The notes: generated by a model from the sequence alone, not told the origin. DNA of 64,000 bases from Paenibacillus timonensis (GCF_009725205.1 NZ_WNZY01000007.1:186001-250000); one strand, 5' to 3'; shown: positions 7,390-15,422, numbered from the stretch's first letter. Numbers and translations are program-made.

Positions 7390-9624
7390 ATGGCGCAAAC
7401 GGAGATGAACGGAACAGCGGTACAAGGTACGGCCGACACGGGGGAACAGGAGCGGATCATCGTTCAAATCGCCAAGGAGCTGGGATTATCGCTGAAGCAG
7501 GTACGAACGACGATCGGGCTATTGGACGAAGGCAACACGATTCCGTTTATCGCTCGTTACCGGAAAGAAATGACCGGAGAACTCGACGAGAACCAGCTAC
7601 GCGACATCGAGGAGCGGACGCAATATCTCCGCAATCTAGAGGAGCGGAAACGGGAAGTCATTCGAATCATCGACGAGCAGGGGAAACTGACGGACGAGTT
7701 GGCGGCGGCTATCGGGAAGGCGGTAAAGCTGCAGGAAGTGGAGGACTTGTATCGACCATACCGTCAAAAGCGGAAAACCCGGGCGAGCGTGGCCAAGGAG
7801 AAAGGGCTGGAGCCGCTGGCGGAATGGCTGTTGTCGCAGCCGAAGCAGGGCGATCCGTTGGGGGAAGCGGCGAAGTTCACGGCGGCTGCCGGGATCGAAA
7901 ACGGCGTGGATACGGCCGAGGAGGCGCTGCAAGGCGCGATGGATATCGTGGCCGAACAAGTGGCAGACGAAGCCGTCATTCGGGCTTGGGTCCGCAAATA
8001 TACGATGGATCACGGGCTGATGGTGTCCGAGGCGAAGACGCCGGAAGAGGAATCCGTCTACGAGATGTATTACAACTACCGGGAGGCCGCGAAAAAAATG
8101 CCGTCCCACCGCATCCTCGCCATGAACCGCGGCGAGCGGGAGAACGTGCTGAAGGTATCGCTGGAAGTGGACGCCGAAGCGATTTGCCGCTACATCGCCG
8201 GCCAGGTCATCCGCGGGCGTTCCGCAACGGAGGACGTGCTGCGCGCGGTGATCGACGATGCTTATAAACGCCTGATCGCCCCGTCGATCGAGCGGGAGGT
8301 GCGCGGCGAGCTGACGGAGAAAGCCGAAGCCCAGGCGATATCGATCTTCGCCGGCAATCTGCGCAGCTTGCTGCTGCAGCCGCCGGTTCGAGGTAAGAAC
8401 GTGCTTGGCGTTGACCCGGCCTACCGGACCGGCTGTAAGCTCGCCGTTGTCGACGACACCGGCAAACTGCTGGAGGTGGCGGTCACTTACCCGACGCCGC
8501 CGAACAACAAGAAACGGGAGGCGGCGGCCAAGTTCCACGAGCTGATCGACAAATACGGCGTCGAGCTGATCGTGATTGGCAACGGCACCGCTTCGCGGGA
8601 GACCGAACAGTTCGTTGCCGAGGTCATCGCCGAACGCAAGGGCAAGGACCGTGAGCTGGCGTACCTGATCGTCAACGAAGCGGGGGCGAGCGTCTATTCC
8701 GCCTCCAGGCTGGCGCAGGAGGAATTTCCGGATCTGGACGTCGCGGAGCGGAGCGCGGCTTCCATCGCGCGGCGGCTACAAGATCCGCTGGCAGAGCTGG
8801 TCAAGATTGAGCCGAAGGCGATTGGTGTTGGGCAATACCAACATGACGTCTCCCAGAAGCATCTTGACGAAAGCTTGAAGAACGTCGTGGAATCGGCTGT
8901 AAACCACGTCGGCGTGGACGTGAATACCGCTTCCCCGGCGCTCTTGTCCTACGTGTCCGGCGTTAACGCGACTACGGCGAAGAACATTGTTAAATTCCGC
9001 GAAGAGAACGGGCGTTTCAAGAGCCGCAAACAGCTGCAGAAGGTGCCGCGGCTCGGCGCCAAAACGTTCGAGCAGTGCGTCGGCTTCCTGCGGATTGACG
9101 GAGGGGAGCATCCGCTCGATAAGACGCCGATTCACCCGGAATCTTATGACGTGGTGACCCGACTGTTTGCGGAGCTGGGCGTTTCTTTGAATCAGTTGGG
9201 CTCCAAGGAGCTGAATGAGAAGCTGGCTGGGCTGGATCCCGGCGAGCTGGCGCCTCGCCTCGAGGTTGGCGTCCCAACGCTGCGCGACATTCTCGAAAGC
9301 CTGCAGCGCCCAGGACGCGATCCACGCGAGGAGCTGCCGCTGCCGATCTTCCGTACCGACGTGCTGAAGATCGAGGACTTGGTCCCGGGCATGGAGCTGC
9401 AGGGAACCGTACGTAATGTCATCGATTTTGGTGCTTTCGTTGATATCGGGATCAAAAACGATGGGCTTGTGCATATCTCCCAGTTGAGCAACGGGTACGT
9501 AAAGCATCCGATGGATGTCGTTTCCGTCGGCGACAATGTGACCGTTTGGGTGCTGAACGTGGATATCAAGAAGGGGCGGGTTGGTTTGACGATGCGGGGC
9601 CCTGCCGAAGTGAAGGCACAGTAA
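7390..9624 (+). CDS. tex: RNA-binding transcriptional accessory protein Tex
   Basis: Cytosolic nucleic-acid-binding protein, 744 residues, similar in length to Bacillus YdcI. Order of domains: N-terminal helical Tex region with FIARYRKEMTGELDENQLRD (about 50-70), the YqgF/RNase H-like domain around VLGVDPAYRTGCKLAVVD (about 335-460), helix-hairpin-helix segments (NTASPALLSYVSGVNATTAK and following, about 510-570), and a C-terminal S1 domain (about 655-725, GTVRNVIDFGAFVDIGI). It is translated from ATG behind GAAAGAGGG. Homologues affect transcription fidelity, toxin expression or translation; the exact role is unknown. The downstream order cmpA - sprT-like is that of the Bacillus ydcI-ydcK region, interrupted here by a regulator and repeats. 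Confidence 0.96.
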   Translation: MAQTEMNGTAVQGTADTGEQERIIVQIAKELGLSLKQVRTTIGLLDEGNTIPFIARYRKEMTGELDENQLRDIEERTQYLRNLEERKREVIRIIDEQGKLTDELAAAIGKAVKLQEVEDLYRPYRQKRKTRASVAKEKGLEPLAEWLLSQPKQGDPLGEAAKFTAAAGIENGVDTAEEALQGAMDIVAEQVADEAVIRAWVRKYTMDHGLMVSEAKTPEEESVYEMYYNYREAAKKMPSHRILAMNRGERENVLKVSLEVDAEAICRYIAGQVIRGRSATEDVLRAVIDDAYKRLIAPSIEREVRGELTEKAEAQAISIFAGNLRSLLLQPPVRGKNVLGVDPAYRTGCKLAVVDDTGKLLEVAVTYPTPPNNKKREAAAKFHELIDKYGVELIVIGNGTASRETEQFVAEVIAERKGKDRELAYLIVNEAGASVYSASRLAQEEFPDLDVAERSAASIARRLQDPLAELVKIEPKAIGVGQYQHDVSQKHLDESLKNVVESAVNHVGVDVNTASPALLSYVSGVNATTAKNIVKFREENGRFKSRKQLQKVPRLGAKTFEQCVGFLRIDGGEHPLDKTPIHPESYDVVTRLFAELGVSLNQLGSKELNEKLAGLDPGELAPRLEVGVPTLRDILESLQRPGRDPREELPLPIFRTDVLKIEDLVPGMELQGTVRNVIDFGAFVDIGIKNDGLVHISQLSNGYVKHPMDVVSVGDNVTVWVLNVDIKKGRVGLTMRGPAEVKAQ

Positions 9625-9642
9625 TGTAAGGTAGTAAAAAAA

Positions 9643-9687
9643 GAGAGCCGAAGCCGCGAAATGTTTCGCGGCTTCGGCTCTTTTTTG
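9643..9687. terminator. bidirectional terminator between tex and the Crp-type gene
   Basis: A stem of about 18 bp (AGAGCCGAAGCCGCG / CGCGGCTTCGGCTCT) with A and T runs on both sides lies between two convergent genes. Confidence 0.9.
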
Positions 9688-9704
9688 CGATACGTTCCCA
9701 AGCT

Positions 9705-10388
9705 CTAGAGTCCGGCGGATTGCCGGAGCTTGTCCGGCGCGAGGACGAGGATCATTTTCTTGTCAACCCGGATCAGTTCGCTGTACTGCAGATCCAGCAT
9801 CACCTTGGTCACCGTTTCGCGTACGGTGCCGGACATGTCGGCAAGCTGCTGGTGCGTTAGCTTAAAGGCAATGAGAATGCCGTCCGATTTCGGTGTGCCG
9901 TGCTGCTCCATCAAGCGCAGCAGCGTTCGCACAATCCGGGTACGGGCATCCAGCAACGTCAAGTCCATAATCAACTCATTCGCCTTCCGCAGGCGTCCGA
10001 GCGTCGTCTCCAGGATTTTTAAGGAAATCAGCGGGTTTTGCTGCAGCAAGCCGATGAAATCCCGCCGTTTCAACACATAAAGGAGCGATTTCTCAATCGT
10101 CCGCGCCGAAGCGGATCGCAACTGCACGCTCTCCAGCAATGCCATCTCCCCAAAGAAATCCCCTTCACTCAACACCGATAAGATAATTTCCCGATTCTCG
10201 TCGTTTCGATAAATATGGATGAGGCCGGATTGGATCAGGTACAGCTCGTCCCCTTCCTCCTCTTCCCAAAAAATCGTAGTCCCTTTATCGTATTCCCGAG
10301 TGATGAACAGCGGCGCCATTTTGGCAAGATCCACGGGATCCAAATGCTCGAAATACGGAAAACGTCGGATGAGTTCGAAATCGTTCAT
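9705..10388 (-). CDS. Crp/Fnr-family transcription regulator
   Basis: A 227-residue one-component regulator. It has an N-terminal cyclic-nucleotide-binding-like beta roll (about 8-125, with GDFFGEMALLE), a dimer helix (about 110-140), and a C-terminal winged helix with LTHQQLADMSGTVRETVTKV (about 170-195). There are no cysteines of an Fnr iron-sulphur cluster. The ligand is unknown. Start ATG follows AAAGGAGG; the longer frame beginning at TTG 10409 would overlap that ribosome site. It stands alone, convergent with tex. An inverted repeat GAATGT-ACG-ACATTC lies upstream at 10517-10531. Confidence 0.92.
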   Translation of the reverse strand: MNDFELIRRFPYFEHLDPVDLAKMAPLFITREYDKGTTIFWEEEEGDELYLIQSGLIHIYRNDENREIILSVLSEGDFFGEMALLESVQLRSASARTIEKSLLYVLKRRDFIGLLQQNPLISLKILETTLGRLRKANELIMDLTLLDARTRIVRTLLRLMEQHGTPKSDGILIAFKLTHQQLADMSGTVRETVTKVMLDLQYSELIRVDKKMILVLAPDKLRQSAGL

Positions 10389-10516
10389 CAGCTTGCCTCC
10401 TTTGGTCAAAAATGGCGTCGGACCGAAAGACCCTGTGTTAGTTTGTGATCTTGGGTTCTTAAAACAGAAATTCGTGAAAGACTAACAGAATCCCTTTTTA
10501 TATAAATTTTAGTTAG

Positions 10517-10531
10517 GAATGTACGACATTC
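10517..10531. promoter_or_regulatory. inverted repeat upstream of the Crp/Fnr-type gene
   Basis: GAATGT ACG ACATTC, a perfect 6-3-6 palindrome between the regulator gene and cmpA. It does not fit the usual TGTGA-N6-TCACA Crp site, so its binding factor, if any, is unknown. Confidence 0.35.
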
Positions 10532-10606
10532 TTACGAGAATACGGGGCTGTTCCAAGCTGGCGTTCATGCCGCTGCGGAGCCGCCCCTTGTGTTTTGGAT
10601 CAGCCG

Positions 10607-10747
10607 TTATTGCATTGGGTTGGTGTTGTCAGTGTGGCTATTTCGGCGACTGTAGTAAAAAAACCAACAATCGTTGAGCAGACGAATCTGACGACGATCT
10701 CTCTTGTTAAAGGCACGCATGATCTGATTGCTGAGCCAGTTCGGCAA
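10607..10747 (-). CDS. cmpA: cortex morphogenetic protein CmpA (46 aa)
   Basis: A 46-codon gene starting at TTG six bases after GGAGGAGGGG. The product begins MPNWLSNQIMRAFNKRDRRQ and continues with IRLLNDCWFFYYSRR. This matches the Bacillus CmpA pattern (PxWLxxQxxRAFxxKDRxQIxLLNxCWxFY) residue for residue in the conserved positions. CmpA is a small sporulation protein that delays cortex assembly by promoting ClpXP degradation of SpoIVA in cells with coat defects. The position between tex and the sprT-like gene is the same as in Bacillus. The C-terminal ten residues (SHTDNTNPMQ) extend beyond the Bacillus protein. Not visible as a long frame, so easily missed. Confidence 0.85.
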   Translation of the reverse strand: MPNWLSNQIMRAFNKRDRRQIRLLNDCWFFYYSRRNSHTDNTNPMQ

Positions 10748-10827
10748 GCGTATCCCCTCCTCCGGTAACCCATTGGTATGGTTAGGGTATGGGGCATTCC
10801 CCCAATCCGTGCAAGTCCCCCATAAAA

Positions 10828-11640
10828 CGGAAACTAAAATTCCGGCTTTTGATCACGAAGGGGAATCGGAGGAGCGGATTCGGCGTCGAATCTTGCGCTC
10901 ACCCTCGAAGTGCGGTGCTCATGTAGGCTCCACCTACACTGCGCTCCTCCTTCTTCGGGTTTACGCAACCTTCTCGGTGCTGAAAAGCCTGAGTTTTAGT
11001 CTTCATTGAAACGGAAACTAAAATTCCGGCTTTTGATCACGAAGGGGAATCGGAGGAGCGGATTCGGCGTCGAATCTTGCGCTCACCCTCGAAGTGCGGT
11101 GCTCATGTAGGCTCCACCTACACTGCGCTCCTCCTTCTTTGGGTTTACGCAACCTTCTCGGTGCTGAAAAGCCTGCATTTTAGTCTTCATTGAAACGAAA
11201 CTAAAATTCCGGTTTTTGATCACGAAGGGAAATCGGAGGAGCGGATTCGGCGTCGAATCTTGCGCTCACCCTCGAAGTGCGGTGCTCATGTAGGCTCCAC
11301 CTACACTGCGCTCCTCCTTCTTCGGGTTTACGCAACCTTCTAGGTGCTGAAAAGCCCGCATTTTAGTCTTCATTGAAACGGAAACTAAAATTCCGGCTTT
11401 TGATCACGAAGGGGAATCGGAGGAGCGGATTCGGCGTCGAATCTTGCGCTCACCCTCGAAGTGCGGTGCTCATGTAGGCTCCACCTACACTGCGCTCCTC
11501 CTTCTTCGGGTTTACGCAACCTTCTCGGTGCTGAAAAGCCTGCATTTTAGTCTTCATTGAAACGGAAACTAAAATTTCCGGCTTTTGATCACGAAGCGGG
11601 ATCGGAGGTGGTGATTCAGCGTCGAATCTTGAATTCAGCC
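10828..11640. repeat. tandem foldback repeat array, 184-bp units (4 complete + 1 partial)
   Basis: Complete units start at 10828, 11012, 11196 and 11379; a degenerating fifth begins at 11563. Units are over 95 percent alike by eye; the third lacks one G. Each unit has imperfect inverted ends (ACTAAAATTCCGGCTTTT ... AAAAGCCTGCATTTTAGT), an inner inverted pair GGAGGAGCG ... CGCTCCTCC, and a central hairpin GTAGG-ctcca-CCTAC, so the single strand can fold into one long structure. The complementary strand shares its core (AGCACCGAGAAGGTT, CAAGATTCGA, CCCTTCGTGAT) with elements at 54775-55027 and 39900-39956. Weak frames inside the array are repeat artefacts. Confidence 0.93.
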
Positions 11641-11663
11641 GGGCCCTCCGCTGCTCACGTGAC

Positions 11664-11850
11664 TCTAACGGAACTCAGAGACGCTATTCGCCCGAAACGG
11701 GGCATGCTCCGATTCTAACGGTACGAGGAGACCTTATTTACGGCAAAAGCAGAGAAATAGCTGCCCAATTGTTTGAATAAGGTCATTTCGTTCCGTTACA
11801 GCGGGAAATCGTCGGGAAATGAGCGAATAAGGTCTCTACGTTCCGTTAGA
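11664..11850. repeat. four copies of a 28-bp intergenic motif in inverted pairs
   Basis: Copies of TCTAACGGAAC-N6-GACCTTATT type occur at about 11664 and 11714 (forward) and 11775-11800 and 11825-11850 (reverse). Neighbours within each pair are 50 bp apart and the two pairs face each other. The first copy is the most diverged (GACGCTATT). Confidence 0.75.
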
Positions 11851-11852
11851 GC

Positions 11853-11969
11853 GACGTAGGCTCGCGAGGAACGATGTAGGCTACAAGGAACGACGTAGGC
11901 TCGCGAGGAGTAACGTTGCCTCATCGGGACGACGTTAGATCTACGAGGAGCAAAGCTACACCATCGGGG
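11853..11969. repeat. degenerate short tandem repeat (about 16-23 bp)
   Basis: Six successive segments begin GACGTAGG, GATGTAGG, GACGTAGG, GTTGCC, GACGTTAG and AAAGCTAC and end in (A/C)GAGGA(A/G) or CATCGGG. Segments 1 and 3 share GACGTAGGCTCGCGAGGA exactly. Together with the two preceding entries this fills the 1.3 kb between cmpA and the next gene. Confidence 0.6.
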
Positions 11970-12080
11970 ATGGGGATGCCGGAATCTCACAACATAAATA
12001 GCCGGCTGAACGGCCCTCATCGCAATGAGCAGCTAGTCCAGTCGGCTTGGGTTGGATCTATTAAGCGGTACGAAACGAAT

Positions 12081-12431
12081 CTACGCGCCTTCTTCCTCGT
12101 ACCATTGCTCGAGCTGAGCCTGGAGGGCGCGGATTTCGGTGAGCAGCGAGATCAGGGGGTAGTTTTCCTCGCGGATTGCGGAAAAAGCGGACTCCAGTCC
12201 GTTGATATAATCCAGACCGCTCGTGGTCTGCAACGATTCCTGCAGGAGATCGAGCTGGTCGCATTCGGCAATTGCACGCGGCAGCGACGGAATCTCAGAG
12301 GCCGTCAATTTATCGATTTCCTTGTTCAGCCGCAGATTCAAAGCGCTGAGCTGGTAGGCATAGTCGCGGGGCATTTCTACGAAAACTAGATTCGGGCCTT
12401 GCTGCAAAATAACGTATCTCATTAGGGACAT
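12081..12431 (-). CDS. uncharacterised helical protein (116 aa)
   Basis: I do not recognise a family. The start ATG follows AAAAGGAG at good spacing, and codon use resembles that of the neighbours. The protein begins with a beta-like segment (MRYVILQQGPNLVFVEMPRD) followed by long acidic helices with Leu heptad character (about 35-112, ending LEQWYEEEGA), so a small coiled-coil or helical-bundle protein is likely. It has no signal peptide or membrane segment. It is divergent from the sprT-like gene. Confidence 0.7.
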   Translation of the reverse strand: MSLMRYVILQQGPNLVFVEMPRDYAYQLSALNLRLNKEIDKLTASEIPSLPRAIAECDQLDLLQESLQTTSGLDYINGLESAFSAIREENYPLISLLTEIRALQAQLEQWYEEEGA

Positions 12432-12551
12432 GCTTGCGATTCTCCTTTTCTATCCATCCTACTTGACAGTGTAGCGTAAGGAGAAGTTAAAATTCAAGTA
12501 ATGAATCTAGCAGATTTCTAGCACTCACGACAACAGGAAGGGGAGAGGACG

Positions 12552-13022
12552 ATGACGGATGAGCAGCTGCAAGCCTGGATCGAGCAAATCTCGCTGCGTT
12601 CCTTCGGCGTGCCTTTCCGGCACCAAGCCCGGTTTAACAGCCGGCTCCGAACGACAGGGGGCCGCTATTTTATGAAAAGCCATCATATCGAAATTAATCC
12701 CGCTCAGCTCGTCACCTACGGAGAGGAGGAAGTCGAGCGCATCATCAAGCATGAATTATGCCACTACCACCTGCATTTGGCGGGACGAGGGTATCAGCAT
12801 CGCGACGCGGACTTTAAGGCCCTGCTTCAAAAAGTCGGCGGCAGCCGGTACTGCCATTCTTTACCCGGGAGCAAGCAACGGAAGGTCTTACCGCACCGCT
12901 ACAAGCTGGTGTGCGCGGATTGCGGGATGGAGTATCTGCGGAAACGCCGCGTCGATCCGAACCGGTACCGCTGCGGGAAATGCGCCGGCCGACTGCGCCT
13001 ATATACGTTATCCGGCGGCTAA
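12552..13022 (+). CDS. SprT-like zinc metalloprotein (YdcK type)
   Basis: A 156-residue member of the SprT/SprT-like family. The zinc-peptidase motif HELCHYH is at about 72-78. The C-terminal part carries a zinc ribbon, CADC ... CGKC (about 122-145). The eukaryotic relative Spartan cleaves DNA-protein crosslinks; the function of the short bacterial forms is not established. ATG follows AGGGGAGAGGACG. Its place after tex and cmpA matches Bacillus ydcK. The stop is followed within 45 bases by a separate small gene. Confidence 0.9.
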   Translation: MTDEQLQAWIEQISLRSFGVPFRHQARFNSRLRTTGGRYFMKSHHIEINPAQLVTYGEEEVERIIKHELCHYHLHLAGRGYQHRDADFKALLQKVGGSRYCHSLPGSKQRKVLPHRYKLVCADCGMEYLRKRRVDPNRYRCGKCAGRLRLYTLSGG

Positions 13023-13066
13023 GGATGTGTTATACTTAGATCAAACGACATAAGGAGTGATTGAAG

Positions 13067-13372
13067 ATGGCTCAATCCCAAGCCAAGAAGCAGCGGCAAA
13101 AGCTCATCCGCGAAGGAAAACGCAGCCCGGAACTCAGCCGCAGCCCGTTTGCGTTTCAAGATCTGCGAACCCGAAAGACGAAAACGAAGCAGGAACAACT
13201 TCATCGGCAAAAATATAAGAACCACGCTTCCCCTTACGGAGACGATGGTTCTTTTTATTTTCAGTCCTCGGTTTCGCTGCTTTTTGCTATGGTCGTAAAA
13301 ATTTCGTATTGCTTACTATCCTCGGTTGTTTTGGACTGGTGTTTTTTTAGAAACGCCGTGATCCACGCTTGA
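13067..13372 (+). CDS. small basic protein whose frame runs through a terminator
   Basis: The start ATG follows AAGGAGTGATTGAAG. The first about 55 residues are strongly basic (MAQSQAKKQRQKLIREGKRS, then RTRKTKTKQEQLHRQKYKNH) and look like a small Bacillales protein of unknown, possibly RNA-binding, function. The frame has no stop before the intrinsic terminator at 13217-13258. It continues through it (GDDGSFYF encoded by the hairpin and T tract) and 110 bases antisense into the ArsR-like gene. Either the true 3' end has been lost, or many transcripts end without a stop codon. The total length is 101 residues; the trustworthy part is 1-62. Confidence 0.6.
   Translation: MAQSQAKKQRQKLIREGKRSPELSRSPFAFQDLRTRKTKTKQEQLHRQKYKNHASPYGDDGSFYFQSSVSLLFAMVVKISYCLLSSVVLDWCFFRNAVIHA
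13217..13258. terminator. terminator between convergent genes, inside an open frame
   Basis: Stem AAGAACCA / TGGTTCTT with a 21-base loop, then TTTTATTTT on the plus strand. The minus-strand tail is ATATTTTTG, so it may serve both genes. Confidence 0.7.
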
Positions 13373-13818
13373 AATTCCTCAACTTCCTGCGGAGTCAAAT
13401 ACACGTGATCGTTGCTTAACTGCCCGGAAGACGTATCGGAGCGAGAGGATTTCAAAAAACGTTTCTTACTTTCGTCGTATAAATTGCTCAACAGCTTCTC
13501 GGTTTCTGTTAAAGCGACCTGCTTGAGCGAATCGTCGAAGTAGCTCTTCTTAATATGAATGGCGCCCTCAAAAGGTTCATAATATTTCGCGGTGATGCCA
13601 TTAATAACCTTGGTGTCCACGAGCTGCAAGAGACCGATACTCTCTAGCTTTTTGGCATGATAATAGACTTTAGCCGGAACTTCGCCCATCGTATCCGCCA
13701 CTTCCTTCATCGTCGCTGGACGATTCAATTGCTTGAATGTATCCAGGATTTGAAGACGATATGGGTCGGAATAGATCCGAATGTCCTCCAGCGTTTTCAA
13801 TTCCTTCGCCTCGTTCAC
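13261..13818 (-). CDS. ArsR-like winged-helix regulator
   Basis: A 185-residue regulator with a winged-helix domain at about 10-90: DPYRLQILDTFKQLNRPATMKEVADTMGEVPAKVYYHAKKLESIGLLQLV, read in pieces, is the classical ArsR/HTH_20 pattern. The C-terminal half is helical and probably a ligand or dimer domain. There are no metal-binding cysteine pairs. The start is GTG (GGGGGCT upstream). It lies 90 bp downstream of the MFS gene in the same direction, so exporter and regulator are likely one operon; the inverted repeat at 15208-15228 is the likely operator. Confidence 0.88.
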   Translation of the reverse strand: MNEAKELKTLEDIRIYSDPYRLQILDTFKQLNRPATMKEVADTMGEVPAKVYYHAKKLESIGLLQLVDTKVINGITAKYYEPFEGAIHIKKSYFDDSLKQVALTETEKLLSNLYDESKKRFLKSSRSDTSSGQLSNDHVYLTPQEVEEFQAWITAFLKKHQSKTTEDSKQYEIFTTIAKSSETED

Positions 13819-13908
13819 CTGTAAGCCCCCTACCCGAACATAAGACGGTTGACCGTCACTTATTTTAAGTATAGCTCGGGCCTATAAATTGCGCAAAGCA
13901 TGATCGGA

Positions 13909-15180
13909 TCAGATCTCCATGAAATTTCGCTGTTTCATCAACATAAAAACGGGAACCAGCAAGAGAATACCAAAACTCACATACAGCAGGTGGACTTGCA
14001 CCCATTCCCCCAGGATACCGGCGAGGGCACTCCCCGCGGGTATCGCACAAGTACACACCATTCCGTAAAGCGCCCCCACGCGGCCAAGGAGCTCCTTCGG
14101 CACCGTTTCCATAAAATAGGTGGTAGAAGGCGTGCTGCATAACGAGACGGACAGACCTATCCCAAAGCTGAACAACGTGGCCATGGCCAGCGGTTGAATC
14201 GGTAGGACCGCAGGTAAGTACATCAGCGCATAGTTGAGGCCAAGCAGCAGATATCCGGTTAAGATGAGCCGGCTTTTTTTATAGGCAGCACCTCTTTTGC
14301 CTATCCATAATCCGCTGACAATGGTTCCGCAGACCAAGCTAATCCCCATTAAGCTTAAGCCGACAGGGCCCGAACCTAAGATTTCATCCACGTAGACGAC
14401 ATTCAGCACGTTAAACGGCGATAAGCAGAAGTTAACGAAGGCCGCAGCCATGACGATGGTAATGAGCAGCTTATTGGATTTGAGATACAGCAACCCTGCT
14501 TTTAGTTCCTGAAAGAAGGAGCTTTTGCTTTCCGCGGCGTTATGATGAGGTTCAGGCGAAGTCTGTCGGGGCGCTCGGATCAGCAGGATGAAAGCAGCCG
14601 CGATGGTGAAAGTAAGCCCGTCGATCAGGATGGCCGTGGAGATTCCAAAGCTCGCAATGATGCCGCCAACGGCCGCCATTCCCGCTAATTCAGCCGCCCG
14701 AGAGGCGGAGGTGCTAAAGGAATTGCCGCTTAGCAGTTTTTCCTTAGGCAGCAATTGGGGAACTAGGGCCAGTTCGGCAGGAGATGCGAAGCATTCCAGC
14801 GTTGAGGTGAGTAGCGTCAACACATAAAGATGCCAGGGGACAAGCCAGCCTTGCCAATAGAGCAAAGCCGTGAAGCAAACGATCAGGCCGCGTCCCAGAT
14901 AAGTAATGGCGACGACCTTTCGTTTGGACCAGCGGTCCACCAGCGTTCCTGCAAAAAAACTGAAGGCTATGTTCGGTATGAAATTGAGCGCAAACAAAGT
15001 ACCCATCAACAGCTTGGAGCCGGTGAGCATGTATACCATCCAACTGTAAGCAATGGAATCGACGGAATCCCCAAATCGGGAAATCACACGGGCCAGCAGA
15101 AGATACATAAACGATTTGTAAACCGCCAGTTCTCTAAACCCGGGAAATGGTTGACTTTTGACCCGCACTTCTTGACTCAT
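13909..15180 (-). CDS. MFS drug-type exporter
   Basis: A 423-residue major facilitator with about 12 membrane helices. It has the loop 2-3 motif GTLVDRWSKRKVVAITYLGRG (about 80-100) and a short N-terminal cytoplasmic stretch (MSQEVRVKSQPFPGFRELAV). The likely role is proton-driven export of a small toxic compound. The ATG is chosen for AAAGGATGGG upstream; the longer frame from 15207 lacks a ribosome site and would start inside the AT-rich promoter region. It is probably co-transcribed with the ArsR-like gene downstream. Confidence 0.9.
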   Translation of the reverse strand: MSQEVRVKSQPFPGFRELAVYKSFMYLLLARVISRFGDSVDSIAYSWMVYMLTGSKLLMGTLFALNFIPNIAFSFFAGTLVDRWSKRKVVAITYLGRGLIVCFTALLYWQGWLVPWHLYVLTLLTSTLECFASPAELALVPQLLPKEKLLSGNSFSTSASRAAELAGMAAVGGIIASFGISTAILIDGLTFTIAAAFILLIRAPRQTSPEPHHNAAESKSSFFQELKAGLLYLKSNKLLITIVMAAAFVNFCLSPFNVLNVVYVDEILGSGPVGLSLMGISLVCGTIVSGLWIGKRGAAYKKSRLILTGYLLLGLNYALMYLPAVLPIQPLAMATLFSFGIGLSVSLCSTPSTTYFMETVPKELLGRVGALYGMVCTCAIPAGSALAGILGEWVQVHLLYVSFGILLLVPVFMLMKQRNFMEI

Positions 15181-15207
15181 GAGCACCCATCCTTTAAAAA
15201 TAATCAT

Positions 15208-15228
15208 ACGTTAAAATTTATTTAACGT
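15208..15228. promoter_or_regulatory. perfect inverted repeat, likely operator of the MFS-ArsR operon
   Basis: ACGTTAAA - ATTTA - TTTAACGT, a perfect 8-5-8 palindrome 28 bp upstream of the MFS start in an AT-rich promoter region. The ArsR-type regulator of the same operon is the obvious candidate to bind it. Confidence 0.65.
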
Positions 15229-15365
15229 TATGTTTATTTTATTGAATTTCCAACAGAATGCAACCCTTTTTTTGTTTGGCTTGTCCTTGTGAGTTCCATT
15301 TGCGATTTCCCTTACACCTAAAAGGATTGGGGAAAGAAGGAAGGGGCTCGAAAGCGCTATGAATC

Positions 15366-15394
15366 TTGACTTTGCCGCGGAAGCGTGATAAATT
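15366..15394 (+). promoter_or_regulatory. sigma-A promoter of the tRNA-Asn/Ser unit
   Basis: TTGACT, 17-bp spacer, TAAATT, ending 28 bp before the tRNA-Asn. Confidence 0.65.
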
Positions 15395-15422
15395 AATTCA
15401 TGTTCTCGTTATTTAAGACTGT

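Noticed and set aside
7636..8538. 300-codon frame antisense to tex
   Set aside because: Translation has no family resemblance and tex is unambiguous on the other strand.
10728..11009. Open frame of 93 codons across the first foldback unit
   Set aside because: It consists of repeat sequence, lacks a ribosome site and overlaps cmpA antisense.
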